Positions 16,669 to 26,016 of a stretch of 64,000 bases of DNA are shown in pieces; within the stretch, counting starts at the first letter, position 1; every line of letters begins with the position of its first letter. The notes beneath the pieces were generated by a model that saw nothing but the letters and a program-made list of their open reading frames with translations, was not told where the DNA came from and searched no databases. Both the position numbers and the translations under genes were made by a program. The stretch spans positions 1-64,000 of the forward strand of contig NZ_JBISBV010000004.1 in NCBI RefSeq assembly GCF_046592965.1, in the 5' to 3' direction. Source of the stretch: Marivita sp046592965 (GTDB lineage Bacteria; Pseudomonadota; Alphaproteobacteria; Rhodobacterales; Rhodobacteraceae).

Positions 16669-19326
16669 ATGGATTATGACCTGCTTTTCCTGATTTTCGG
16701 TCTGCTTGGCCTGTTTTATATGGTCGGCATGCCAATACTGGTGATCGTGCTGTATGCGCGCATCAAAGACCTTCAAAAGCGGTTGGACGCGCTCGATTTT
16801 GGCTCTGACGCCGTGATCCCCACGCGCGCTTTGGTCGCAAAAGCACCGTCTGATCCGACGGCTGCGCTCTCCGCGGAAACTTCCACTGAAACAGGCCCGT
16901 GGGCCAGCTCAGGGAAAAACCCTGCTGACGCCATGCCTCCCGACGCGCTGATGATCCGGTCCGGATATCCGGTGGCCGTGGCGCGATTTGGGCGCTGGAT
17001 CACCTCGAACTGGGTTTACGTCGTATCGGCAGTGTCGCTGGCATTGGCCGGCGTCTTTCTCGTGCAATACGGGGTCGAAAACGGCCTCCTCCCCCCGGCG
17101 GCGCGGGTCATGGCGGCGCTGCTATTTGGTGTTGTGCTGATCGGCGGTGGCGAATGGGTCCGACGCAGAGCCGGTGACACAGAAGAGACGCCCAGCGCAT
17201 ACCTGCCGTCGGTCTTCAGCGGCGCGGGGATCGTGTCCCTGTTCGGCGGCATCCTTGCGGCCAGGGTGCTCTATGATCTGATCGCACCCGGCACCGCCTT
17301 CGGCGGCTTTTTCCTCGTAACGCTGGTCGCGCTTGTTCTGGGCTGGTTCTATGGCCCGCTGCTTGCCGCGGTCGGCTTGGTCGGTGGATTTTCCGCCCCG
17401 TTCATTCTTGGTGGCGCGTCCGATACGCCAGAATTACTGCTGTTGTACTTCGGCTTGCTTGCGGTGCTTGGGCTTGGCATCGACACCGTGCGCCGTTGGG
17501 GCTGGGTCTCAATCCTCGCCGTCACACTTGCGCTGATCGCGGCAAGCCTGTTGTGGCTCTCAAAGACAAGCATCGCGCCGTGGACTTCCGTTTACGCGGC
17601 GGTCATCGCGATGTGCGCTGTTATCATCCCGGCGCGATCCCTCAGCCCGGATCAGGGTGGACGCACCATTCTTTATTCGACGCTCGGCCGTCGCAAAGCG
17701 GGGCAGCCGGTGTTCGCTGTCTGGCTGTCGGGTGGCACATTGCTTGCCGCGGTCGGACTCATCGTTGCTGTGACGCCATTCGTTGACGGCCAATTCTGGT
17801 TGTCTTACCTGATCCTGTCGGCGCTGGCGGTGGTGTTCGCAGTCTGGTCCAAGACGGCGACGGGGCTTCAGGATCAAACGCTTGTGCCAACGCTCGGTGC
17901 ATTGAGCTTGCTCGCATGGCCGGATGCGCATGGCCCGGTTCTGCGCACCTTTCAAGGCGAGCGGCTTCCCGAAATCGGCATGGCGTTCGACACCGTCTGG
18001 GTTCTGGGCATCGCTGTTCTCGTCACGCTGGTCTTCGCGTGGCGCAGCGGCCAGGGACGGATGTTCACGGCGCTTTGGGCAGCGGCGGCGGCGGTCTACC
18101 TGCCGACGGTGGGCTTGTTGCTGGAGTACCGCTGGGCGCCGTCGGACGTGATCGGCCCCTTCCCATGGGCGCTGCAAGCACTGGCGGTGGCCGCGCTGAT
18201 GGTGCTGCTCGCGGAGCGGTTCGCGCGTCGCGACGGAGCGGAGAGGACACGCGCATCATTGGCGACGATGTCGGCGTTGGCAACGGTTGCGTTCGCACTG
18301 TCGATCCTTTTCACCTCAGCTGCTCTGACCATAGCCCTGTCCGCCGTCATCGTGAGCGCCGCCGCGTTGGACCGGCGGTTTGCTCTTCCCCTGATGGAGT
18401 GGTTCATCCTCGCCGGAGTTGCTGCGCTCAGCTACCGGCTGGTGGTTGATCCAGGCTTGGCCTGGGCCGTCGGCGCTCCTGTCATCGAAGCGTTTTTCGC
18501 TCAAGGTGCAGCCGTCGCGGCCTGCCTTGGCGGGCTCTGGTGCCTCAAGCCATTGGTCCGCACCCGGGCGCAGGCTGCGCTTGACAGCGGCGCGTGGGCG
18601 TTCGGCGGTATCCTTGTGTCGACCATGACCTACCACGCGATCACGGCACTGGCCCCGAATACCGCGATCGTCACGCATTGGTCGGCGGGTCTCTACGCGA
18701 CCATCTGGCTTGGGCTTGCCATTGCGCAATTGCAGCGGATGGCTAGCTTTCCGCAATTGCGGATCGGACTGGCCAGCCTGTTCGGACTCCTCGGCGCACT
18801 GTGGTTGGGAACCGCGCTCACTGTCGTGAACCCGGTGTTCGGGATGCAAGTCGTGGTTGGCCCGCCTGTTCTGAACACCCTGATCCCCGCCTATCTGATG
18901 CCGTCGCTGGTCCTGCTGGGCGGCGCATGGCGTCTGACAAACCTGTCCGCACGAATTCGCGTAATGCTCGTCTCCACCGCCGCTTTGTGCAGTGTCGTCT
19001 GGGTCGCGCTGGTGATCCGCGACTTTTGGCACCCGGCGGGCGACCTCGATCTGCGCCACGGCTTCACGCAACCAGAGCTTTACAGCTACACGGTAGCGCT
19101 TTTGATCGCGGGTGGCCTGTTGTTCTATCAATCGCTTGCCAGGAACTCCGATCTCTTGCGTCGTGCCGGTCTGGCGGTGATCGCAGTGGCAATTGCAAAG
19201 GTGTTCCTGATCGACATCTCGGGCCTCACCGGTCTGACCCGCGTGTTTTCGCTTCTGGCGCTCGGCCTGATGCTTGCCGGTATGGCTTGGGTGGATCGCT
19301 GGGCGCGCTCGCGGCGCGTGACTTGA
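16669..19326 (+). CDS. DUF2339 polytopic membrane protein
   Basis: 885 aa from the ATG at 16669 (MDYDLLFLIFGLLGL); an ATG at 16645 is possible. After one N-terminal membrane helix and a short charged/coiled linker (KDLQKRLDALD), nearly all the remaining protein is hydrophobic, with some two dozen predicted membrane segments. This is the layout of DUF2339 (YccS-like in size, but a distinct family). The motif APFILGGASDTPELLLLYF in the first third is typical. It starts 66 bases after the ycjF-like gene. Function unknown; transport or cell-envelope roles are only guesses. Confidence 0.85.
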   Translation: MDYDLLFLIFGLLGLFYMVGMPILVIVLYARIKDLQKRLDALDFGSDAVIPTRALVAKAPSDPTAALSAETSTETGPWASSGKNPADAMPPDALMIRSGYPVAVARFGRWITSNWVYVVSAVSLALAGVFLVQYGVENGLLPPAARVMAALLFGVVLIGGGEWVRRRAGDTEETPSAYLPSVFSGAGIVSLFGGILAARVLYDLIAPGTAFGGFFLVTLVALVLGWFYGPLLAAVGLVGGFSAPFILGGASDTPELLLLYFGLLAVLGLGIDTVRRWGWVSILAVTLALIAASLLWLSKTSIAPWTSVYAAVIAMCAVIIPARSLSPDQGGRTILYSTLGRRKAGQPVFAVWLSGGTLLAAVGLIVAVTPFVDGQFWLSYLILSALAVVFAVWSKTATGLQDQTLVPTLGALSLLAWPDAHGPVLRTFQGERLPEIGMAFDTVWVLGIAVLVTLVFAWRSGQGRMFTALWAAAAAVYLPTVGLLLEYRWAPSDVIGPFPWALQALAVAALMVLLAERFARRDGAERTRASLATMSALATVAFALSILFTSAALTIALSAVIVSAAALDRRFALPLMEWFILAGVAALSYRLVVDPGLAWAVGAPVIEAFFAQGAAVAACLGGLWCLKPLVRTRAQAALDSGAWAFGGILVSTMTYHAITALAPNTAIVTHWSAGLYATIWLGLAIAQLQRMASFPQLRIGLASLFGLLGALWLGTALTVVNPVFGMQVVVGPPVLNTLIPAYLMPSLVLLGGAWRLTNLSARIRVMLVSTAALCSVVWVALVIRDFWHPAGDLDLRHGFTQPELYSYTVALLIAGGLLFYQSLARNSDLLRRAGLAVIAVAIAKVFLIDISGLTGLTRVFSLLALGLMLAGMAWVDRWARSRRVT

Positions 19327-19371
19327 CTTAACGCAATGCAAAGCGCCGACGAAAAAGGTGATACTGACCCT

Positions 19372-20094
19372 ATGGACACGCACGCCAGCGAACACGGACA
19401 TTCGCAAGCCGAAGTAGAGCATCGTATCGGCCAGCCTTCGGGCCGGGGCAATCTGCGCGACATCGTGTACGGCGCAATCGACGGATCGGTCACAACCTTC
19501 GCGATTGTAGCAGGCGTCGCCGGAGCCGGTCTCTCGCCTTGGGTGATCATTGCTTTGGGGATAGCCAACGTCCTGGCTGACGGGTTCTCCATGGCAGCGG
19601 GCAATTACTCGGGCACAAAGGCTGAACTCGACGATGCCCAGCGGTTGCGCAAGATCGAACTGCGCCACATCCGCACCCATCCCGAAGGAGAACGCCGCGA
19701 ATTGCGTGAGATCCTGAGGCTCAAGGGTCTGTCCGGCGACGCGCTCGACGGGGCAGTCGATCAGATCACGCGCAACGAAGATCAATGGATTCAAATGATG
19801 CTGGAAGGCGAATACGGTCTGTCATCGGTTGATCCGCACCCCGTAAAAGCCGCCTGGGCGACATTTGCCGCGTTCCTGGTGGCCGGCATGATTCCACTTT
19901 TACCGTTTCTCATAGGGGTGCCGCACGCCTTCCAATGGTCCACTGCCGCGACCCTCGTCACGTTCTTCCTGATCGGAACCTACAAAGCGAAATGGTCGCT
20001 TGCACCATGGTGGCGTTCCGGGATGGAGACCTTGGCAATCGGCGGCACGGCCGCCGGAATCGCCTATTTCGTCGGCACGCTCTTCAACGTCTGA
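19372..20094 (+). CDS. VIT-family (Ccc1/VIT1-like) membrane protein
   Basis: 240 aa from ATG 19372; ATG 19336 would give 252 aa. I prefer the shorter form because AAGG lies upstream of it, though at a wide spacing. The signature RDIVYGAIDGSVTTFAIVAGVAGAGL, ADGFSMAAGNYSGTKAE and a cytoplasmic, glutamate-rich helical insert with EGERRELREI match the VIT1/CCC1 iron(II)/manganese(II) transporter family. About five membrane segments. The protein probably exports or sequesters Fe/Mn, known for the family and inferred here. A hairpin at 20128-20147 may end the transcript. Confidence 0.88.
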   Translation: MDTHASEHGHSQAEVEHRIGQPSGRGNLRDIVYGAIDGSVTTFAIVAGVAGAGLSPWVIIALGIANVLADGFSMAAGNYSGTKAELDDAQRLRKIELRHIRTHPEGERRELREILRLKGLSGDALDGAVDQITRNEDQWIQMMLEGEYGLSSVDPHPVKAAWATFAAFLVAGMIPLLPFLIGVPHAFQWSTAATLVTFFLIGTYKAKWSLAPWWRSGMETLAIGGTAAGIAYFVGTLFNV

Positions 20095-20109
20095 CCCATT
20101 CTTCTTGCC

Positions 20110-20147
20110 GAAAATATCCCTGGGGGTTTGGGGGACTGGTCCCCCAA
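20110..20147 (+). repeat. Intergenic palindromic repeat, copy 2 (possible terminator)
   Basis: AAAATATCCCTGGGGG followed by the perfect 8-base stem TTGGGGGA-CTGG-TCCCCCAA (20128-20147). It is related to copy 1 at 8005-8058. It lies just after the VIT-family gene and 200 bases before ileS, so it may end transcription. The rest of the 259-base gap (to 20353) shows nothing recognised. Confidence 0.6.
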
Positions 20148-20353
20148 CGGATCGCATCGCGCCAGCGATGGGAAACACTGTCTGGACGCCGCGGATCCGC
20201 CGCCCTATAACGCGCCCCATGACGCACCCCCTCGCGATCATTTTCCGAATTACGTGCCCGGCGCTCTGACGACACGAGCCGCCGGGACAAGGCGCATGGT
20301 TACCCGCGCCGATCCTCTCATATCCCCTGATCCGATTTTCGAGGACGCCCCAA

Positions 20354-23344
20354 ATGTGCGCCGAGACACCTGACTACAAAGACACGCTGAACCTGCCGAA
20401 AACCGATTTTCCAATGCGCGCTGGCTTGCCCAAGCGCGAACCCGAGTGGCTTGAGAAATGGGAAAAAATCGGCGTCTATGACCGCCTGCGGGACAAGGCA
20501 CAGGGGCGCAAGCCCTTTACGCTGCACGATGGCCCCCCTTACGCCAACGGTCACCTGCATATCGGCCACGCGCTCAACAAGATCCTCAAGGATATGGTGG
20601 TGCGTTCCCAGCAGATGATGGGGCGCGACGCGCGCTACATCCCTGGCTGGGATTGTCACGGTCTGCCGATCGAATGGAAGATCGAGGAAAAGTACCGCGC
20701 CAAGGGCAAGAACAAGGACGCCGTCGATATCGTCGAGTTCCGGCAGGAGTGCCGCGAATTCGCCGACGGCTGGATCGATATCCAGCGCGACGAGTTCAAG
20801 CGGTTGGGTGTGACCGGAAAGTGGGAAAAACCCTACCTCACGATGGATTTCCGCGCCGAGCGGATCATCGCGGAGGAATTTCAGACATTCCTGATGAACG
20901 GCACACTTTATCAGGGCTCCAAGCCGGTGATGTGGTCTCCGATCGAGAAAACAGCACTGGCAGAGGCCGAGGTCGAGTATCACGACAAGGAAAGTTTCAC
21001 GGTCTGGGTGAAGTTTCGCGTGGCGAGCTTTGATCTGCCGGATGTGGAGTTGTCGGACGAAGAGGCCACGGACGAGGATCGCGAGGCCGTGGCGGAAGCG
21101 GTTGCCAACGCCTATGACGATCTCAAGGGCGCCTACGTGGTGATCTGGACAACGACACCGTGGACCATCCCGTCGAACAAGGCGGTCGTCTACGGCCCCG
21201 ATTTCGACTACGGGCTTTACGAAGTGACCGGAACGCCCGAGGAAAGCTGGGTCAGCACGGGTGAACGCTATATCCTGGCCGACAAGCTGGCAGCGCAGAC
21301 CTTTGCACGCGCGCGGCTTGAAGACGGTCAGTATCGCCGCGTTCGCAGTGTTTCGCAGGCGCAGCTTGGCGGCATGACGCTGGCGCACCCGCTGCACGGG
21401 GCCGAAGGCTCCGGCGGCGAATGGGATGATCTGCGCGATTTCCGCGCCGCCGATTTCGTTACCGACGAAGAGGGCACCGGGTTTGTCCATTGCGCGCCCA
21501 GTCACGGGATGGAGGAATACGAGCTTTACCGCGATCTTGGGATGCTGGAGCAGGTCATCACGTATAACGTGCTTGATGACGGCTCTTTCCGCGCCGATCT
21601 GCCGTTTTTCGGTGGCACGAAGATTCTCAAGCCCAACGGCAAGGAGGGCGACGCCAACACCGCGATCATCAACAAGCTGGTCGAAGTGGGCGGCCTGATG
21701 GCGCGCGGCAAGATCAAGCATAGCTATCCCCATAGCTGGCGCTCCAAGGCACCGGTGATCTATCGCAACACACCGCAATGGTTCGCCGCAATCGACCGCG
21801 CGGTTGGTGACGGTCAGGACACCTACGGCAAAACCATCCGCGAACGGGCGCTGACCTCGATCGACGAGTTGGTGACGTGGACGCCCAAAACGGGCCGCAA
21901 CCGGCTTTATTCGATGATCGAAGCGCGCCCCGACTGGGTGCTGTCGCGTCAGCGGGCCTGGGGAGTTCCGTTGACCTGTTTCGTGCGCAAGGGCGCCCTG
22001 CCGACGGATGACGACTACCTGTTGCGCGACGACACGGTGAATGCCCGCGTGCTGGAGGCGTTCGAGTCCGAGGGCGCGGATGCGTGGTACAAGCCGGGCG
22101 CGAAAGAGCGGTTCCTTGGCGCGGACTATAACGCCGACGAATGGGAACAGGTGTTCGACATCCTTGATGTGTGGTTTGATTCCGGTTCGACCCATGCCTT
22201 CGTTCTGCGCGACCGCGAAGACGGGTCCGAAGACGGGTTGGCGGATCTCTACCTCGAAGGCACCGACCAGCATCGCGGCTGGTTCCATTCCTCGATGCTT
22301 CAGGCCTGCGGCACGATGGGCCGCGCGCCCTATCGTGGGGTGCTGACGCATGGCTTCACGCTCGACGAGAAGGGCAACAAGATGTCCAAGTCGCTGGGCA
22401 ACACCATCGTGCCGGATGCAGTGGTCAAGCAATACGGCGCGGATGTGCTGCGGCTTTGGGTGGCGCAGGTCGATTTCACCAATGACCAGCGGATCGGGCC
22501 GGAAATCCTGAAAGGCGTCGCCGACAGCTATCGCCGTTTGCGCAACACCATGCGGTTCATGCTGGGCGCGCTCAGCCATTTCAGCGAAGCGGATCGCGTG
22601 GAGGTTTCGGAGATGCCGGAACTTGAACGCTATGTGCTGCATCGTGTGGCCGAGCTGGATAAGGTCGTTCGCGACGGATACAATGCCTATGATTTTCAGG
22701 GCGTGTTTCAGCAATTGTTCAATTTCTGCACCGTGGAACTGTCGGCCTTCTATTTCGACGTGCGCAAGGACGCGCTTTATTGCGACGGCGACACAGGCCG
22801 GCGGCGCGCGGCGCGTACAGTCATGGACATCCTGTTCCATCGCCTGACGGCCTGGCTGGCTCCGGTGCTGGTCTTCACGATGGAGGATGTCTGGCTCGAC
22901 CGTTTCCCCGGTGCGGATAGCTCGATCCATTTGCAGGATTTCCCCGACACACCCGACACATGGCGCGACGACGCGCTCGCCGCAAAATGGGCCAAGATCC
23001 GGCGCGCGCGGCGTGCGGTGACGGCCGCGCTCGAAGTGCAGCGCACGGACAAGGTGATCGGCGCGTCGCTTGAGGCCGCTCCGGTGGTGCATGTGCGCGA
23101 TCCTGAGACGCTTCAGGCTCTGAAATCGGTGAATTTCGATGATCTGTGCATCACGTCGGATATTCGCCTGACCGGCGATCCGACACCCGCCGAAGCGTTT
23201 CGGATGCCGGAAATCGACGGCGTGGGTGTCGTGTTCGAGAAAGCCGACGGCGAGAAATGCCAGCGCTGCTGGAAGATCCTGCCGGATGTGGGCACGCATA
23301 AGCACCCCGGAACCTGCAAACGCTGCGACGAGGCGTTGAGCTGA
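20354..23344 (+). CDS. ileS: Isoleucyl-tRNA synthetase
   Basis: 996 aa. Class I synthetase with HIGH at H69 (GHLHIGHALNK) and KMSKS near residue 676. A large editing domain contains TTPWTIPSNKAV, and the C-terminal zinc finger has CQRC...CKRC. It charges tRNA-Ile and hydrolyses mis-made valyl adducts. It is longer than the 940-residue E. coli enzyme, partly through an acidic insert near residues 235-255. The start has GAGG about 9 bases upstream. The stop is followed directly by the DUF3253 frame. Confidence 0.97.
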   Translation: MCAETPDYKDTLNLPKTDFPMRAGLPKREPEWLEKWEKIGVYDRLRDKAQGRKPFTLHDGPPYANGHLHIGHALNKILKDMVVRSQQMMGRDARYIPGWDCHGLPIEWKIEEKYRAKGKNKDAVDIVEFRQECREFADGWIDIQRDEFKRLGVTGKWEKPYLTMDFRAERIIAEEFQTFLMNGTLYQGSKPVMWSPIEKTALAEAEVEYHDKESFTVWVKFRVASFDLPDVELSDEEATDEDREAVAEAVANAYDDLKGAYVVIWTTTPWTIPSNKAVVYGPDFDYGLYEVTGTPEESWVSTGERYILADKLAAQTFARARLEDGQYRRVRSVSQAQLGGMTLAHPLHGAEGSGGEWDDLRDFRAADFVTDEEGTGFVHCAPSHGMEEYELYRDLGMLEQVITYNVLDDGSFRADLPFFGGTKILKPNGKEGDANTAIINKLVEVGGLMARGKIKHSYPHSWRSKAPVIYRNTPQWFAAIDRAVGDGQDTYGKTIRERALTSIDELVTWTPKTGRNRLYSMIEARPDWVLSRQRAWGVPLTCFVRKGALPTDDDYLLRDDTVNARVLEAFESEGADAWYKPGAKERFLGADYNADEWEQVFDILDVWFDSGSTHAFVLRDREDGSEDGLADLYLEGTDQHRGWFHSSMLQACGTMGRAPYRGVLTHGFTLDEKGNKMSKSLGNTIVPDAVVKQYGADVLRLWVAQVDFTNDQRIGPEILKGVADSYRRLRNTMRFMLGALSHFSEADRVEVSEMPELERYVLHRVAELDKVVRDGYNAYDFQGVFQQLFNFCTVELSAFYFDVRKDALYCDGDTGRRRAARTVMDILFHRLTAWLAPVLVFTMEDVWLDRFPGADSSIHLQDFPDTPDTWRDDALAAKWAKIRRARRAVTAALEVQRTDKVIGASLEAAPVVHVRDPETLQALKSVNFDDLCITSDIRLTGDPTPAEAFRMPEIDGVGVVFEKADGEKCQRCWKILPDVGTHKHPGTCKRCDEALS

Positions 23345-23391
23345 ACGCCAAAACAGATATCCCCGGCGACGACGCAATCGCCGGGGCTCTG

Positions 23392-23592
23392 ATGGCGCTG
23401 GCGCGCGAGCGAGGGCCGGGCAAGACATTCTGTCCGTCCGAGGCGGCGCGCCAGCTTGCGCAGGATTGGCGGCCCCTGATGCCCGAGATCAGGCGGCTGG
23501 CCGGCTCCCTGCCCTTGCAAGCCACACAAAAGGGGAAGATCGTGGACGCCGAAACCGCGTCCGGGCCAATCCGTTTGGGTTTGATCCCGTGA
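23392..23592 (+). CDS. DUF3253 family protein
   Basis: 66 aa from ATG 23392. The signature RGPGKTFCPSEAARQL...WRPLMPEIRRL...TQKGKIVDAETASGPIRLGL is characteristic of DUF3253. The reading frame stays open back to ileS, adding about 17 plausible residues. The only codons there that could start are non-standard (a CTG overlapping the ileS TGA), so the true start is unsure. The stop overlaps a possible GTG start of the next gene. Function unknown; DUF3253 proteins are small and often close to DNA repair or metabolic genes. Confidence 0.75.
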   Translation: MALARERGPGKTFCPSEAARQLAQDWRPLMPEIRRLAGSLPLQATQKGKIVDAETASGPIRLGLIP

Positions 23593-23594
23593 AG

Positions 23595-24047
23595 ATGTTC
23601 GAGCACCGCGTCGTGTCACCCTTCGGGCCACTGACCGTGCTGGCCAGCGACATTGGCATCAATGCTCTGGAGTGGCGCGCGGGCAGGAAGGACAGGACGC
23701 CCATCCTCTTGCGCGCGATGGCTCAACTCGAGTCTTATTTCGCAGGCGACCAACAGGAATTCGATCTGCCGTTCGACCTCCATGTGTCGGATTTTCAACA
23801 GTCGGTCTGCGCCGCGATGTCCGAAATTCCCTTTGGCGAGACGCGAACCTATGGCGATCTTGCGGATCGGTTGGGGGTTCCGGCACAGGCGGTAGGGCAA
23901 GCCTGCGGCGGCAATCCGGTGGCCATTCTCATTCCCTGCCACCGGGTTCTGGGTGCCACCAGCCTTGGGGGTTATTCCGGCGCTGGCGGAATCGAGACCA
24001 AGGTGGCGTTGCTGAAGCACGAAGGCGCGGCGGGATTATTGATCTGA
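23595..24047 (+). CDS. ogt: Methylated-DNA--[protein]-cysteine S-methyltransferase
   Basis: 150 aa from ATG 23595; GTG 23589, overlapping the DUF3253 stop, is possible. The suicide acceptor is C115 in ILIPCHRVLG, and the DNA-binding helix region IPFGETRTYGDLA and GACGG-like loop (GQACGGNP) are present. It removes O6-methylguanine from DNA by transferring the methyl group to its cysteine. It lacks an Ada regulatory domain, hence Ogt/MGMT type. Tightly spaced after DUF3253 and ileS. Confidence 0.9.
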   Translation: MFEHRVVSPFGPLTVLASDIGINALEWRAGRKDRTPILLRAMAQLESYFAGDQQEFDLPFDLHVSDFQQSVCAAMSEIPFGETRTYGDLADRLGVPAQAVGQACGGNPVAILIPCHRVLGATSLGGYSGAGGIETKVALLKHEGAAGLLI

Positions 24048-24079
24048 GCTGCGCAATGGCACACTGCCTCAAGTTTCAG

Positions 24080-24313
24080 TCACGCCCAACGAACCAACCC
24101 GATGACAGCGGATGTGGCGTAGAAGGCTTGCAGCAGCAGGAACGTCCAACGCTTGTCGATCACCGCCCAGGCCGAAAAGAGGCTGGCAGAGATAAACAGC
24201 AGGCTAAACCCGATGATTTCATTGCCGGTATTCGACGCGATCAAGAGCGCATAAACCATCGCAAGGACAGAGCCCGAAACCTCGAAAAGCGTGGTGAGTT
24301 TTCTTTTTTCCAC
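24080..24313 (-). CDS. Small three-helix membrane protein
   Basis: 77 aa. Three hydrophobic stretches (about 10-27, 33-52, 56-74) with positive residues between. The start is GTG at 24313, with GAGGAG about 9 bases upstream. It lies 38 bases after pheA on the same strand and may be cotranscribed. The topology and the AVIDKRWTFLLLQAFY motif recall the CBU_0592-type small membrane family; I cannot be certain. No function can be given. Confidence 0.7.
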   Translation of the reverse strand: MEKRKLTTLFEVSGSVLAMVYALLIASNTGNEIIGFSLLFISASLFSAWAVIDKRWTFLLLQAFYATSAVIGLVRWA

Positions 24314-24351
24314 TGTCTCGGCTCCTCTTTCCTGACACTGGCGACCTTTGG

Positions 24352-25185
24352 TCAGTCCCTGCGCGGATCTCTCGGATACGTCCCGAGGATGTTCAGCATG
24401 TCGGTGAAATAGTCTAGTTCTTCTAACGCCCGCGCGACTGCCGGATCGTCGGGGTGGCCTTCGATATCGGCGTAGAACTGCGTTGCGGTGAAAGAGCCGT
24501 CGACCATGTATGATTCCAGCTTGGTCATGTTCACGCCATTGGTCGCGAACCCGCCCATCCCCTTGTAAAGCGCCGCCGGAATGTTGCGGACCTGGAACAC
24601 GAAGGTGGTCATCATGCCGTGATCACCGCGGCGGGTATCGTCGCCTTTTCGCGCCATGAGCAAGAAGCGGGTGGTGTTGCTGTCGGTGTCCTCGATATGG
24701 CGTGCCAGCACGTCGAGGCCGTAAATCTCGCCCGCCAGCTCGCTGGCCAGTGCAGCGGCGTGCTTGTCACCCCGTTCGGAGATTTCGCGCGCCGCGCGGG
24801 CGTTGTCGGCATTGACCCGCCCCCTGATGCCGTGCTCAGCCAAAAACCCGGCGCATTGGGGCAAAAGCACGATATGGGAATGGGCCTCGCGCACGTCTTC
24901 CAGCTTGGCACCGGGCACGCCAAGCAGGTTGATGTGCACCCGCACAAACGCCTCGTCGACAATTTTCAGGCCGCTTTTCGGAAGCAGCCGATGAATGTCG
25001 GCAACGCGTCCGTAGATCGTATTCTCGACCGGCAGCATCGCCAGATCGGCCTGGCCGGACTTGACCGCGTCGATCACGTCTTCGAAGGTTCGGCACGGCA
25101 AGGGCTGCATATCGGGGCGGGCATTGCGGCAGGCTTCGTGCGAATAGGCACCAAGTTCACCCTGAAAAGCGATGGTCTGTGTCAT
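24352..25185 (-). CDS. pheA: Prephenate dehydratase
   Basis: 277 aa. It begins MTQTIAFQGELGAYSHEA, with the catalytic PDT lobe over the first 180 residues. A C-terminal ACT domain follows, containing the phenylalanine-sensing TKLESY motif. It converts prephenate to phenylpyruvate, and feedback by phenylalanine is expected from the ACT domain. There is no chorismate mutase part, as usual in alphaproteobacteria. It diverges from cycM across 125 bases. Confidence 0.93.
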   Translation of the reverse strand: MTQTIAFQGELGAYSHEACRNARPDMQPLPCRTFEDVIDAVKSGQADLAMLPVENTIYGRVADIHRLLPKSGLKIVDEAFVRVHINLLGVPGAKLEDVREAHSHIVLLPQCAGFLAEHGIRGRVNADNARAAREISERGDKHAAALASELAGEIYGLDVLARHIEDTDSNTTRFLLMARKGDDTRRGDHGMMTTFVFQVRNIPAALYKGMGGFATNGVNMTKLESYMVDGSFTATQFYADIEGHPDDPAVARALEELDYFTDMLNILGTYPRDPRRD

Positions 25186-25310
25186 GCGATCTCCGGCAAT
25201 CTGGCCCGGCGGGCGTTTTGGTCGCGGTTTCTATATCTTGCCTTGCACGAGGGGACGCAATAGATACCCGCGCCATATGTATACGAAATTAGTGGACGGA
25301 TACGCACACG

Positions 25311-25829
25311 ATGTTTGACACAATGACCTTAACGAAAGCCGTCGGCGCTCTTTGCGGAGCGCTGCTCGTTTTTCTTCTGGGCAACTGGGCGGCAACGTCG
25401 CTTTATCACGTGGGCGGCGCGCACGGCGAAGAAGTTGCGGTCTACATAATCGAAACCGGTGAGGACGAGGAAGCTTCGGGCGAACCGGAAGCGGAGGCGG
25501 ATTTCGAGACGCTCCTGGCGTCTGCGGATGCCGCCAAGGGCGAGAAGGTGTTCGGCAAGTGCCGCGCCTGTCACAAGCTCGAGCAAGGCGCGAACTCCTC
25601 TGGTCCGTATCTTTACAACGTGGTCGGGCGCGATGTCGGTGCGGCCGACGGGTTCAACTACTCCGGTGCGCTGTCGGAAGTGGTGGACGTCTGGACACCC
25701 GAGCACCTGAACGGATTTCTTGAAAACCCGCGGGGCTATGCACCCGGCACCTCGATGAGCTTTGCCGGCCTCAACAAGGCTGAAGATCGGGTCAACCTGA
25801 TTTCCTATCTGGAGACCTTCAGCGAGTAA
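25311..25829 (+). CDS. cycM: Membrane-anchored cytochrome c (CycM/c552 type)
   Basis: 172 aa. An uncleaved N-terminal anchor (about residues 8-27) is followed by a charged acidic linker (EDEEASGEPEAEA) and a class I cytochrome c domain. The haem site is C84-RA-C87-H88, and the likely methionine ligand is in GTSMSF. In Paracoccus the anchored c552 carries electrons from the bc1 complex to terminal oxidases. Its presence near the cbb3 genes of this window fits, though it is 22 kb away. A terminator follows. Confidence 0.9.
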   Translation: MFDTMTLTKAVGALCGALLVFLLGNWAATSLYHVGGAHGEEVAVYIIETGEDEEASGEPEAEADFETLLASADAAKGEKVFGKCRACHKLEQGANSSGPYLYNVVGRDVGAADGFNYSGALSEVVDVWTPEHLNGFLENPRGYAPGTSMSFAGLNKAEDRVNLISYLETFSE

Positions 25830-25853
25830 ATCCGCCGCGTTTCGGAACGGATC

Positions 25854-25889
25854 AAAGCCGCTGCCCGACGGGGTGGCGGCTTTGTCTTG
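25854..25889 (+). terminator. Rho-independent terminator after cycM
   Basis: AAAGCCGC (25854-25861) pairs perfectly with GCGGCTTT (25876-25883), followed by GTCTTGT. It is 25 bases after the cycM stop. Confidence 0.75.
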
Positions 25890-26016
25890 TCACGTTTTCG
25901 TTGAACGGCGCCGGTTTGACCGGCAATCCAGAAATCTCGCCTTGAATCTGCGTTCAAACGCTCATTAGCTTGGGGCCAACAGTATGCTGCAAAAGCGCAG
26001 TCAAAGGGGTGCACGC

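Noticed and set aside
18316..19794. 492-codon frame opposite the DUF2339 and VIT genes
   Set aside because: It crosses the boundary between two recognised genes, has no start signal and a shadow-like composition.
20318..23428. 1036-codon frame on the strand opposite ileS
   Set aside because: Its composition (many R, H, G, A and no motif) is that of an antisense frame in high-GC DNA; ileS motifs on the other strand are unambiguous.
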